Assembly: GCF_000178115.2 (NCBI RefSeq)
Contig: NC_014828.1
Location: 1,829,310-1,893,309 of the forward strand
Length of the DNA: 64,000 nucleotides
Source of the DNA: Ethanoligenens harbinense YUAN-3
GTDB lineage: Bacteria; Bacillota; Clostridia; Oscillospirales; Ethanoligenentaceae
Direction of reading: 5' to 3'
Both the position numbers and the translations under genes were made by a program. Positions 42,136 to 50,656 of this stretch are shown piece after piece. Every line of letters starts with the position of its first letter. Position 1 is the stretch's first letter. The notes beneath the pieces are model-generated. The model worked only from the letters and a program-made list of their open reading frames with translations, did no database searches and was not told the origin of the DNA.

Positions 42136-43224
42136 TTACTGCAGGTAGGTCTTGCCCAGCGCATCCGCGGCGAGCAGCGCATCATACAGCGCGTCCGGCG
42201 TCACGTCGCCCAGCAGGTTGTGGATGGACTCGCCCGGCGCGCAGGCTTTTTCCGCCGCGATGTGCACACGTTCGACATCGGTGACACCGATCTGCTCCAA
42301 CGTGACCGGCAGGCTGACGGAGATGCAGAAATGCACCACTTCGCCGATCTCTTCCAGATCGGCGTTTTCCAGCAGGAGCTGCGCGATGGTACCGAACGCG
42401 ACGATGCTGCCGTGCTGGGTCTTTTCACATTCCTCCAATGCCGTAAAGCCGTTGTATACCGAATGCGAGACCGCGAGACCGCCGTTGTCCGCACCCACGC
42501 CGCTCAGGAAGGTATTGGCTTCGATGATGCTTTCCACCGCCGGGGTAAGCAGGCCCCGTTCCACCGCCTGCTTGGCTTTCAGGCCGTCGCGCAGCAGAGT
42601 CTCATAGCAGAGTTCGCAGAGCGCCATAGCGGATTTGGTAACGCCGCCGTTTTCCAGGCTGGGGGCGTTGCTGGCCACGCAGGCGCGGGCTTCAAAATAA
42701 GTGCCCAGCGCGTCGCCCATACCGGCCACAAGGAATTTAACCGGCGCTTTGGAGAGAATGGTGGTATCCACGATGACCACATCGGGGTTTTTGGGATAGA
42801 AAATGTACTTATCGAACGAACCGTCGTCGTTGTAGATAACCGAAAGGCCGGTGCAGGGCGCGTCGGTCGCCGCAACGGTCGGGATGATGACAACCGGGCG
42901 GTGCTCATAATAGGCCGTCGCCTTCGCGGTGTCGATGGCGCTGCCGCCGCCCACGCCGCAGACGACGTCGATGTCGTTTTCACGCACGATCTGACGCATC
43001 CGCTCGATTTCGCCGTTGGAACTGATGCCGCCGAAAATTTCAAAAATCAGCTTGTTTTCTTTGCCCTCGAAGCTTTTTTCGATTACCGGGCGCGCCTGCT
43101 TATGCGCACTGCGGCTGCACACGAACAAAAAAGATTTGCCAAAATCTTTCACATTGTCATAGGTCTCGAGTAAAGCGTCTTTCCCCTGCACATAGTTATG
43201 GGGTGCTCTGAATAATTTTAACAC
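42136..43224 (-). CDS. Glycerol dehydrogenase-family protein
   Basis: 362 residues. NAD binding is in VVCGVGGGSAIDTAKA (near 88); metal ligands are the Asp in VAGMGDALGTYFEA (near 170) and the His in AVSHSVYNGF and KTQHGSIVAFG. It matches glycerol dehydrogenase (GldA), which oxidises glycerol to dihydroxyacetone with NAD, more closely than does the gene at 31769. No dihydroxyacetone kinase is adjacent. It is a single gene; the frame opens 20 bp after an AAGGAG. Confidence 0.88.
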   Translation of the reverse strand: MLKLFRAPHNYVQGKDALLETYDNVKDFGKSFLFVCSRSAHKQARPVIEKSFEGKENKLIFEIFGGISSNGEIERMRQIVRENDIDVVCGVGGGSAIDTAKATAYYEHRPVVIIPTVAATDAPCTGLSVIYNDDGSFDKYIFYPKNPDVVIVDTTILSKAPVKFLVAGMGDALGTYFEARACVASNAPSLENGGVTKSAMALCELCYETLLRDGLKAKQAVERGLLTPAVESIIEANTFLSGVGADNGGLAVSHSVYNGFTALEECEKTQHGSIVAFGTIAQLLLENADLEEIGEVVHFCISVSLPVTLEQIGVTDVERVHIAAEKACAPGESIHNLLGDVTPDALYDALLAADALGKTYLQ

Positions 43225-43404
43225 AAAATCAACTCCTTACCCCCATTTTATAATAGGAATGCCGGTTAATCAAGAAAAATTCTCAAACCGTCCGCGCTGC
43301 CGCCGCATATCGTCCACTCCACGCAGCCGATGTGATCGGAATCCGCCGCGCCGGCGATCTCAATCCAACCCTTTATGCAGGGGTTGGTGAAAACGATTGG
43401 AAAA

Positions 43405-44259
43405 TCAATGGATAGGTCGCTTCTGATATTTCTGCCCGGCCACCTCCACGCTGCCGATGGTGACCAGCGCGTTCGGGTCAAAATCCAGCACGATGGACTT
43501 CAGTTTGGCGATCTCCAGGCGGGAAACCACCACATACAGCACGGTTGCATCGTTTTTCAGGTAGCCGCCGCGCGCGTCGAGCAATGTACCGCTCCGGCCA
43601 AGACGGTCGCGGACAGCGGCGGTAATGTCTTCATACCGGTCGGAAATCACCATAACCGCGCGCGATTCGTCCACACCTTCGACGACCACGTCAATGGCCT
43701 TAAATGCGATGAAGTAAGCGATGAGCGAATACATCGCCCGGTTCCAACCGAACACGAACCCCGCGCTGGAAAGGATGAACAGGTTCATAAACATCACGAT
43801 CTCGCCGATCGAGAACCCCACTTTTTTATCAAGGATGATGGCAATGATCTCCGAGCCGTCAAGCGAGCCCCCGTTGCGGATAATGAGCCCTACGCCCACG
43901 CCAACAATCACGCCGCCGAACACACCGGCCAGCAGCGGCTGATCTGTGAGACTGGGCACCGGGTGCAGGAGCGAAACACCCAGTGAAACCGCCAGGACCG
44001 CGAACAATGTGGTGAATGTGAAGCTTTTGCCGATCTGCTTATAGCCGATGACAAAAAACGGAACATTCAGCAAAAACGTGAACAGACCGAGCGGCAAACC
44101 GCTGAGATGGCTGACGATAATCGCCACGCCCATCACACCGCCGTCAATCACATTATTGGGCACAAGGAAGATCTCCAGACCTATGGAGTAGAGGGCCGCG
44201 CCCAGCAGCACCAGAAGCACACGGGCAGCCAGCGCGGCCTGTTTGTTATTGTGGAACAA
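43405..44259 (-). CDS. YitT-family membrane protein (DUF161/DUF2179)
   Basis: 284 residues: five hydrophobic segments (residues 10-170) with IDGGVMGVAIIVSHLSGLPLG and GGSLDGSEIIAIIL, both typical YitT motifs, then a soluble C-terminal DUF2179 domain (from about 205, beginning RAVMVISDRYEDI). These proteins are widespread in Firmicutes; their substrate is unknown. The gene stands alone. Beyond its stop, 43266-43404 reads like coding on the same strand but has no start, and is left uncalled. Confidence 0.9.
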   Translation of the reverse strand: MFHNNKQAALAARVLLVLLGAALYSIGLEIFLVPNNVIDGGVMGVAIIVSHLSGLPLGLFTFLLNVPFFVIGYKQIGKSFTFTTLFAVLAVSLGVSLLHPVPSLTDQPLLAGVFGGVIVGVGVGLIIRNGGSLDGSEIIAIILDKKVGFSIGEIVMFMNLFILSSAGFVFGWNRAMYSLIAYFIAFKAIDVVVEGVDESRAVMVISDRYEDITAAVRDRLGRSGTLLDARGGYLKNDATVLYVVVSRLEIAKLKSIVLDFDPNALVTIGSVEVAGQKYQKRPIH

Positions 44260-44703
44260 AGCGCTCCCCCCTTTTCATAACCTTTGAACAAAAGGAAAAA
44301 CGTTGGAAAAATACAAAAACGAACGGCACCGCCGCCGCTTTTGTACCAGTATAGCATGGCGCCGGACGTTCTGCAAAGCACAATCCACTGCATGAACCGC
44401 CCCGCCCGATCTTGCGAAAAGTGCGAAAGACTTTTGGGGCGTCCAAAAAAGCAGTCGGGCTCGTCCATTCTCACACGATGGGACAAGAATACAAAAAGAA
44501 TCTTTCTATCCCGGCAAAAACGTGGTAGAATAGATGCTGTTTGGTTGCGGCGGACGCGGCGCCTGCCCGCCCGCATCGTTCAGGAACGAAATTTACAGGC
44601 CGGCGCACACGCTGCCATCAACTATAAACGTGCCCTACACCGGACACAGCGCGCGCACTTGCATGCGAAAAGCCGGCTATTATAGAACCTTAAGGAGATC
44701 TAC
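44260..44703. other. Intergenic region upstream of the RNA helicase
   Basis: Upstream region of two divergent genes. A TAGAAT near 44526 may be a -10 box for the helicase. Cold-induced DEAD-box genes often have long leaders, and about 170 nt remain before the ATG, but I see no defined structure. Confidence 0.35.
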
Positions 44704-46011
44704 ATGCAGTTTTCACAGCTTCAACTGAACCCCAGCATCCTCAAAGCCCTCGCGGCCGCCGGATATGAGCAGCCCACCCCCATTCAGGAACAGTCCATCC
44801 CCTACATTCTGGAAAAGCGCGACCTGCTCGGCACCGCGCAGACCGGCACCGGAAAGACCGCCGCGTTTGCCGTGCCCATTCTCGATCTGCTTTGCCGGGA
44901 GCATGGTCAATCCACCGGTTCGCGGCACATCCGCGCGCTGGTGCTTTCCCCCACCCGGGAGCTGGCCATCCAGATCAAGGAGAGCTTTGACCAATACAGC
45001 CGCTTCCTGCACCTGCGCAATACGGTGATCTTCGGCGGCGTTTCGCAGATCCCGCAGGTGAGCAGGCTGCGCGAAGGCGTGGATATCCTTGTCGCCACCC
45101 CCGGCCGCCTGCTGGACCTGATGAACCAGCGGCATGTCGATCTCTCGCATGTGTCCTATTTTGTACTCGACGAGGCCGACCGCATGCTGGACATGGGCTT
45201 CATCCACGACGTGCACAAGGTGGTGGAAAAGCTCCCGCAAAACCGGCAGACCCTGCTGTTTTCCGCCACCATGCCGCCGGACATTGCCAGGCTGGCCGAC
45301 AAGCTGCTCAAAAACCCCGCGCAGGTGTCGGTGGCGCCGGTCTCCTCCACGGCGGAAACGGTGGAACAGAAACTCTTTTATGTGGATAAAAAGAACAAGA
45401 AACACCTGCTGGTGCATCTGCTGAAAACCGCCGATATGGAATCGGTGCTGGTCTTTTCCCGCACCAAGCACGGCGCGAACAAGATTGTGGAGCACCTCGA
45501 AAAAGCAGGCATTCCGTCCAAAGCCATCCACGGCAACAAGTCACAGAGCGCGCGCCAACAGGCGCTGCGCGAATTCAAGAGCCGGAAGATTCATGTGCTG
45601 GTGGCCACCGACATCGCCGCGCGCGGCATTGACGTGACCGAGCTGTCACACGTCATCAACTACGACCTTCCCAATGAGCCGGAAACCTATGTGCACCGCA
45701 TCGGGCGCACGGGGCGCGCCGGGCAGAGCGGCATGGCCTTTTCGTTCTGCGACGAAGAAGAACACGATTACCTGCGCACCATTGAGCGGTTGATCGGCAA
45801 GCACATCCCGGTGGAAAACGATCACCCGTATCCGGCTACCATGGCGCCCACCGCGCCGCCGAAACAGGGCGGACACGGCGGCGGACGCAGACCGGCTCCG
45901 CGCAATCCGCGCACCGGGAACGCACACAGCGGCGGATATCGCCCGGCGGGGCGACCGGGTAATCCGCACGGCGGGCGCGGCGGCTCCGTGCGCCAGCGCA
46001 CCGGCATATGA
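44704..46011 (+). CDS. DEAD-box RNA helicase, RhlE type
   Basis: 435 residues. Motifs in order: Q motif [19 protein letters not shown] (near 46), Ia [23 protein letters not shown] (near 153), [20 protein letters not shown] and [13 protein letters not shown] (near 330). After residue 375 a basic Gly/Arg/Pro-rich tail follows, typical of RhlE/CshA-type RNA-binding ends. It remodels RNA in ribosome assembly or decay. It overlaps the next small gene by four bases. Confidence 0.95.
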   Translation: MQFSQLQLNPSILKALAAAGYEQPTPIQEQSIPYILEKRDLLGTAQTGTGKTAAFAVPILDLLCREHGQSTGSRHIRALVLSPTRELAIQIKESFDQYSRFLHLRNTVIFGGVSQIPQVSRLREGVDILVATPGRLLDLMNQRHVDLSHVSYFVLDEADRMLDMGFIHDVHKVVEKLPQNRQTLLFSATMPPDIARLADKLLKNPAQVSVAPVSSTAETVEQKLFYVDKKNKKHLLVHLLKTADMESVLVFSRTKHGANKIVEHLEKAGIPSKAIHGNKSQSARQQALREFKSRKIHVLVATDIAARGIDVTELSHVINYDLPNEPETYVHRIGRTGRAGQSGMAFSFCDEEEHDYLRTIERLIGKHIPVENDHPYPATMAPTAPPKQGGHGGGRRPAPRNPRTGNAHSGGYRPAGRPGNPHGGRGGSVRQRTGI

Positions 46012-46268
46012 TGCTCACCACATTGGCCGGCTTTTGGAAAGGGGTCACGGCACTCCTGCTCATTGCGGCCATGTTCGCGCTTGCCGTCGTCTTCTATTTT
46101 CGCTATTTCCTCTCCCATCGGAAATTTCGCCGGGACGACACGTTCCAGTGCCCCTATTGCGGCACGGTGTTCACGCTGCCGCACTTCCAGCCCAGCATCC
46201 ATTTGATCCGGCAGCGTCTGGTGCGGTGCCCCTCGTGCGGCAAAACGTTCTGGCAGCGGTGGATGTAA
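46008..46268 (+). CDS. Small membrane protein with zinc ribbon
   Basis: 86 residues: one membrane helix (residues 10-32) followed by a ribbon with CPYC (near 48) and CPSC (near 74), the four Cys of a zinc site. It overlaps the helicase stop (ATGATG), so the two are co-translated. Function unknown; it could tether or assist the helicase at the membrane, which is speculation. A terminator follows directly. Confidence 0.8.
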   Translation: MMLTTLAGFWKGVTALLLIAAMFALAVVFYFRYFLSHRKFRRDDTFQCPYCGTVFTLPHFQPSIHLIRQRLVRCPSCGKTFWQRWM

Positions 46269-46286
46269 TAGATACTTGATATGCAG

Positions 46287-46327
46287 TAAAAACCACCTTT
46301 GCGGTTTGTCCGTAAAGGTGGTTTTGT
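46287..46327. terminator. Terminator between the zinc-ribbon gene and the RHH gene
   Basis: AAAACCACCTTTGCGG pairs with CCGTAAAGGTGGTTTT with one mismatch. It suits both converging genes. Confidence 0.85.
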
Positions 46328-46500
46328 CAGTCTTCCAACGGGATTTCGCCGTGCTCTTTCTCAAACGCCTGCACATGCCTGCGAATGAGCAGCTCCACTT
46401 CCCGGTTTGCGGAGCGTGCGTTGTATTCGGCTACATATCTTATTTTTTTCAGTGAAACAGATGAAATACGGATCGTAAAACGCGGCAAATCAGATGGCAT
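46327..46500 (-). CDS. Ribbon-helix-helix (Arc-type) small protein, copy 1
   Basis: 57 residues, MPSDLPRFTIRISSVSLKK onward, then YVAEYNARSANREVELLIRRH. The short basic strand followed by two helices with the SANRE-type turn is the Arc/MetJ fold, a dimeric DNA-binding module. ATG at 46500 follows GGAG. It is a close paralogue of the gene at 46567, lying head to tail. It may act as a regulator, or an antitoxin without visible toxin. Confidence 0.75.
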   Translation of the reverse strand: MPSDLPRFTIRISSVSLKKIRYVAEYNARSANREVELLIRRHVQAFEKEHGEIPLED

Positions 46501-46566
46501 TGCAACTCCTTCACGTTATGTCAAAAAAGGCGTTATGGAAGTGTTTTCTATACCGGCACCCTTTTC

Positions 46567-46740
46567 TTAGTCTTTCAGATGAATTTCCCCATGCTCTTTT
46601 TCAAATGACCGCACATGCTTCTGAATCAGCAGTTCCACCTCACGATTGGCGGAACGCGCATTGTATTCGGCGATATAGCGCAGTTTTTTCAATAGTATAA
46701 GCGATATGCGTAACGTGAATTGCGGCAGATTAGATGGCAT
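46567..46740 (-). CDS. Ribbon-helix-helix (Arc-type) small protein, copy 2
   Basis: 57 residues, about 70 per cent identical by eye to copy 1 (both have AEYNARSANREVELLI and FEKEHGEI). The upstream sequence GGAGGAGTTGCAATGCCATC is nearly shared too, so a whole unit was duplicated. Divergence is mainly in the first strand and at the C terminus, which would change DNA specificity or dimer choice. Confidence 0.75.
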   Translation of the reverse strand: MPSNLPQFTLRISLILLKKLRYIAEYNARSANREVELLIQKHVRSFEKEHGEIHLKD

Positions 46741-46787
46741 TGCAACTCCTCCATGTCATTTCGATATATAGACATGATAAGATTTTG

Positions 46788-46816
46788 TTGACGCCAAGGT
46801 GATCTCACTTTATAAT
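46788..46816 (+). promoter_or_regulatory. Promoter of the small gene at 46849
   Basis: TTGACG (46788-46793), spacer 17, TATAAT (46811-46816). Confidence 0.65.
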
Positions 46817-46848
46817 AATACCATACTCCATGACGAGGTGGTTATACC

Positions 46849-47013
46849 ATGCCCGACTATAAATCCATGTATTTCCAACTGGCCGCGAACGTGGCGGATG
46901 CGGTCGACTTGCTGGTGAAGGCGCAGCAAGATGGAGAGAATACCTACACAAAAGAACCGCAGGACATAGCTCTTTTGGAGAAGCTCCGGCCCAATTCCCG
47001 CCGCAATAAGTAG
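46849..47013 (+). CDS. Small conserved clostridial hypothetical protein
   Basis: 54 residues beginning MPDYKSMYFQLAANVADAVD, then a helix rich in Ala, Gln and Leu and a basic end. I recall similar short proteins starting MPDYK in many Clostridia; no function is known. A strong promoter, a ribosome site (GAGGTGG) and a terminator right after it all support a real gene. It lies beside spoIVA, so a sporulation link is possible but unproven. Confidence 0.7.
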   Translation: MPDYKSMYFQLAANVADAVDLLVKAQQDGENTYTKEPQDIALLEKLRPNSRRNK

Positions 47014-47025
47014 AAAACACGTCGC

Positions 47026-47061
47026 CAAAACGCCCGGCAGAAATATCTGCCGGGCGTTTTG
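47026..47061. terminator. Bidirectional terminator before spoIVA end
   Basis: CAAAACGCCCGGCAGA and TCTGCCGGGCGTTTTG are fully complementary, serving the small gene (+) and spoIVA (-). Confidence 0.9.
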
Positions 47062-47079
47062 CGATATACGGCGCGCGCG

Positions 47080-48558
47080 TCACAGGATGATGCAGATGAG
47101 GCCGCCGCAGCCCTCGTTGATAATGCGTTCCAGCGTTTCCTGCAATTTTTCCCGCGCGTCCACCGGCATATGATAGAGCTTGTTGTGCAGGCCCTCGGTG
47201 ACCAGTTCCTGCAAGGATTTTCCGAAGATGTTGGAATCCCAGATTTTCTCGGGGTCTCCCTCAAACTCCTTGAGCAGATAGTCCACCAGTTCTTCGGACT
47301 GCTTTTCCGTCCCGACGATGGGGTTGATCTCCGACACCACGCGGCATTTGAGCATATGGATGGATTCCGAGCTTGCTTTCAGGCGCACGCCGTACCGCCC
47401 GCCCTGCCGCACGATCTCGGGGTCTTCCAGCGTCATTTCCTCCATAGTCGGCATCACGATGCCGTAGCCCGTGGCTTTCACCTCGTCGAGCGCGTTTTTC
47501 ACCTTGTCATACTCTTTCTTGGAAGCGGCCAGGCTCTGCATCAGCTCGATGAGATCGCCCTCACTGGTGATCTCAAAGCCTGTCGTCTCACCCAGCACCT
47601 TGTAGAAGAGGCCCGGCTGCACCTCCACCTTCAGCCCGGCGGTACCGCGCCCGAGATCGACGCTGGCCAGCCGCACATCCGTCACATACTCGTTTCCGCG
47701 GATGCCGTCCAGCGCGCCGCGCACCTCGCGGATCTTCGAGATATCCTGCGCGGAGTCGTGGATGGTGCTGTACAGCGAGGTGTGCAGCCAGTGGCCGGGT
47801 TCCAGCGCGGCGATCCAGTCCGGCAGATCGACCCCGATCTCCTTGACCGGGAACTCGAACAGCACCGTCTCGATGATGCTGCGTATCTCCCCTTCCCCGA
47901 GGTTCACGCAGTTGACCGGCAGCACCGGCACGTTGTATGCCGCTTCCATTTGCGTGCGCAGCGTCTGGGTTTCGTCCGCCGTGGGATGGACGCTGTTGAG
48001 CAGGATGACGAACGGCTTCTCTATTTCTTTGAGCTCGTTTATCACCCGTTCTTCCGCCTCTGCATATTCGTCGCGCGGGATCTCTCCGATGGAGCCGTCC
48101 GTCGTCACCACCAGGCCGATGGTGGAGTGCTCGGTGATGACCTTGCGGGTGCCGATCTCGGCCGCCATATTGAAAGGAATCTCCTTGTCGAACCACGGCG
48201 TCATCACCATGCGGGGATTGTCGTTCTCGATGTAGCCCAGCGCACTGGGCACGATATACCCCACACAGTCGATCATCCGCACGCGGAACTTCGCGTTGTC
48301 GGCCAGTGTGACCTCCACGGCCTCGTTGGGGATAAATTTCGGCTCGGTGGTCATGATGGTGCGGCCCGCCGCGCTCTGGGGCATTTCATCCACCGCGCGG
48401 TCGTGCTTGTAGCTGCCCTCGATATTCGGGAGCACCAGCGTTTCCATGAACCGCTTGATAAAAGTCGATTTCCCGGTGCGGACGGGGCCGACCACCCCGA
48501 TGTAGATGTCGCCGTCCGTCCGCTGTGCGATATCCTGATAGATGCTGCGGCTGTCCAT
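47080..48558 (-). CDS. spoIVA: Stage IV sporulation protein A
   Basis: 492 residues. SpoIVA is the ATPase that polymerises on the forespore surface to form the base of the spore coat. Visible are the P loop VVGPVRTGKSTFIKRF (near residue 21), the VDEMPQSAAGRTIMTTEPKF switch region and the conserved C terminus NEGCGGLICIIL, which contacts SpoVM and the membrane. ATG at 48558 follows AAGGAGG; the frame to 48606 is ignored. It shows that the organism has, or had, endospore formation. Confidence 0.97.
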   Translation of the reverse strand: MDSRSIYQDIAQRTDGDIYIGVVGPVRTGKSTFIKRFMETLVLPNIEGSYKHDRAVDEMPQSAAGRTIMTTEPKFIPNEAVEVTLADNAKFRVRMIDCVGYIVPSALGYIENDNPRMVMTPWFDKEIPFNMAAEIGTRKVITEHSTIGLVVTTDGSIGEIPRDEYAEAEERVINELKEIEKPFVILLNSVHPTADETQTLRTQMEAAYNVPVLPVNCVNLGEGEIRSIIETVLFEFPVKEIGVDLPDWIAALEPGHWLHTSLYSTIHDSAQDISKIREVRGALDGIRGNEYVTDVRLASVDLGRGTAGLKVEVQPGLFYKVLGETTGFEITSEGDLIELMQSLAASKKEYDKVKNALDEVKATGYGIVMPTMEEMTLEDPEIVRQGGRYGVRLKASSESIHMLKCRVVSEINPIVGTEKQSEELVDYLLKEFEGDPEKIWDSNIFGKSLQELVTEGLHNKLYHMPVDAREKLQETLERIINEGCGGLICIIL

Positions 48559-48722
48559 GCCCGTTCCTCCTTGTTTGCTTTTCACGGCACCCCACCGCGC
48601 CCGCATGGGCGGCCTTGGCGGGCCCGCTCTTTGTCAGTGTTTGATCGACCGCCCTATTTCTCGCATGGCCAGCCGCGTATACGGCCTCATGCTGCGCGTA
48701 TCCAGCGGCGGCTTGTGACCGG

Positions 48723-50285
48723 TCAGCTCTTGTGCCGGCGCTGTTTGGGAATCAACAGCATACTGCGCGCGTCCAGCGCGTCTTCTTCCAGATTGTTTTC
48801 CTGCTTGATGCCCTCCGGCGACGTATTGTATCGTTTGGCGATTTCCCAGACACTCTCGCCTTTATCGGCAAAATAGAGCGTCAGTGTTTTCTGCGGCGGC
48901 AATTCTTTCGGCTGCGAGTCGTCCATATCCAGGTCGGCCACAGCGTTTTCCTGCACTGCCGTAAAAACGGTGGCGTCCACCGCGCATTCCACCCGCAGGT
49001 CCAGCCGGTTCGGCCCGGAGAGCGTATAGCTGTTGGAAACCACCTGCACATCCGGGTCGCCGCGCATGCTCCCGGACGCGTTTTTGAGTTCCTCCCGAAT
49101 GCTGAACGGCACCGTTTTGTCGGCGCAGACCGGCCCGCCCTGCACATCCACCGCAAAGACCGAGACCTGCAGTTCTCCCGTCAGCAGCAGCGCGCCACCC
49201 TCAAACTTGCTTTCGGTGAGGTTTGCCTGCACCGTGCAGTCGGTCACGGACTTGAGTTCCACCGCTTCCAGTTCCACCGTCTGTCGCACCATCTCGGTGG
49301 TGTGGACGGTGTCGGCCACATGCAGCAGCGTGACCGGCCGCGTCTGGAGCGCCACTTCATACTCCGGGCTGAACGCGTCGATCAGCGCCGTAACCTCCCG
49401 GGTGCGGTAGGCGCTTACCTCCGCCGTCACGGTCATCTGCACATCCAGCTTGCGGTTTTCGCCCTCGCCGTCGGGCTGGGCGGTGGAGTTCACCACTCCG
49501 GGGATGAGCCGCAGCGTGCAGCCGCAGTCCTCGTCCACACCCGGCAGGTCGATGATCTGGCTGACGGGGATGGCGTGTTCCATCACTTCCACGCCGCCCT
49601 CTCCGTCTTCCGTTTCAGCGGAATAGAGGGTCTTGAGCCGAATCTCGCCCTTGGCGATGACTTTGTTGCTGATGAGTTTGTAGTCCTGCACGACGGCCAC
49701 CGCGTCGGTCTGAATGACAGACGCCACCGGAGGTTTGCCGTAGCTGATCTCCAACTGCTCATGCACGTCGAAGGGTTTTTCCGCCGAGCCGACATGCGTG
49801 CTGCACCGCACGGGGCGGGCGCACGTTTCCAGACGCGTATCCTCCACGCCGCTGATGAACTCCTCCTCCCGCTCGACCATCACGATCGCGCGGATGGCGA
49901 GCGACCCACGCACCTGCACCCGTCTGGGGCCGATCAGCCGACAGTTGACATAGGCCACCCGGGCCCTTACCCGCGCGCGGGCTTCCACGCCCTCCTCGCC
50001 CAGATCGAACGTATGGGTAAACGCCGTTTCATGCTTGAGGCAGCGCACATTGCCCGAATTTTCCGTGATGTATAGCACCCGGACATAAAAGGTGCCGCTG
50101 ACCGTCAGGCGCGCGCCGTCCACCTGCTTGGCGTCGATCTCCACGCAGCCCTCGGTCTTGAGCACGCGCGAAACATCGGGGCAATAGTCTGGCAGGATGA
50201 TGTCGCAGTCCACAGGATGGTCGGCGGCGGTATCCAGAACGGGCGCGCTGACACGGACCGTATCCCGCGTGATGGGCAAATCCAT
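48723..50285 (-). CDS. DUF3794 and LysM domain protein (SpoIVA-associated)
   Basis: 520 residues. Repeated beta-rich DUF3794 modules fill residues 1-450 (pattern CDIILPDYCPDVSRVLK at the start), and the last 45 residues are a LysM domain (YFADKGESVWEIAKRYNTS). Such proteins commonly lie beside spoIVA in Clostridia and are thought to act in spore envelope assembly, the LysM binding cortex peptidoglycan. No signal peptide is present, fitting synthesis in the mother cell. It precedes spoIVA by 164 bp on the same strand. Confidence 0.85.
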   Translation of the reverse strand: MDLPITRDTVRVSAPVLDTAADHPVDCDIILPDYCPDVSRVLKTEGCVEIDAKQVDGARLTVSGTFYVRVLYITENSGNVRCLKHETAFTHTFDLGEEGVEARARVRARVAYVNCRLIGPRRVQVRGSLAIRAIVMVEREEEFISGVEDTRLETCARPVRCSTHVGSAEKPFDVHEQLEISYGKPPVASVIQTDAVAVVQDYKLISNKVIAKGEIRLKTLYSAETEDGEGGVEVMEHAIPVSQIIDLPGVDEDCGCTLRLIPGVVNSTAQPDGEGENRKLDVQMTVTAEVSAYRTREVTALIDAFSPEYEVALQTRPVTLLHVADTVHTTEMVRQTVELEAVELKSVTDCTVQANLTESKFEGGALLLTGELQVSVFAVDVQGGPVCADKTVPFSIREELKNASGSMRGDPDVQVVSNSYTLSGPNRLDLRVECAVDATVFTAVQENAVADLDMDDSQPKELPPQKTLTLYFADKGESVWEIAKRYNTSPEGIKQENNLEEDALDARSMLLIPKQRRHKS

Positions 50286-50605
50286 AGGTTATCTCTCCTT
50301 TGAACGCAGGGCGCGGCGGCAGAGTGCACACGCCTGGTGCGCGGTTTGGCGGCTCGCCGCGGAGCCGGTATGCACCTGCGGCCGCGTATGGCGAGTCCCT
50401 TATTTCGATTGGCAGTACCATGTATATTCGCCGTTGTCCCCATTATGCAGCATTTGCCGCGCAAACGGCAAAACAGCGCATTTTTTCCATGCCCGCGCAG
50501 GGCTCCGCACTTGCATTTTTCGCAAAAACAGGATATAATGAGATATCTCAATTCCGTTCCCCGCCGCAGCCCGCAGGCGGCAAACGCCCCCCTGCCGGGC
50601 GCGCA
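50286..50605. other. Intergenic region upstream of the DUF3794 gene
   Basis: No gene supported. The GC-rich frames here lack ribosome sites. A mother-cell sigma promoter would be expected but I cannot define one. Confidence 0.3.
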
Positions 50606-50641
50606 AAAAAGCCGTGTGCACACGGCACACGGCTTTTTTTA
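50606..50641 (-). terminator. Terminator of hcp
   Basis: AAAGCCGTGTG and CACACGGCTTT with flanking A and T tracts form a stable hairpin 16 bp past the hcp stop. Confidence 0.9.
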
Positions 50642-50656
50642 ATTTTCTCCGGGAGA

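Noticed and set aside
43266-43481. 71-codon frame downstream of the YitT gene
   Set aside because: Its first third overlaps YitT in another frame, and the coding-like rest (FTNPCIKGWIEIAG) has no start or ribosome site. It may be a fragment.
47059-48876. 605-codon open frame on the plus strand
   Set aside because: It is the antisense shadow of spoIVA and part of the DUF3794 gene; no motif, no start signal.
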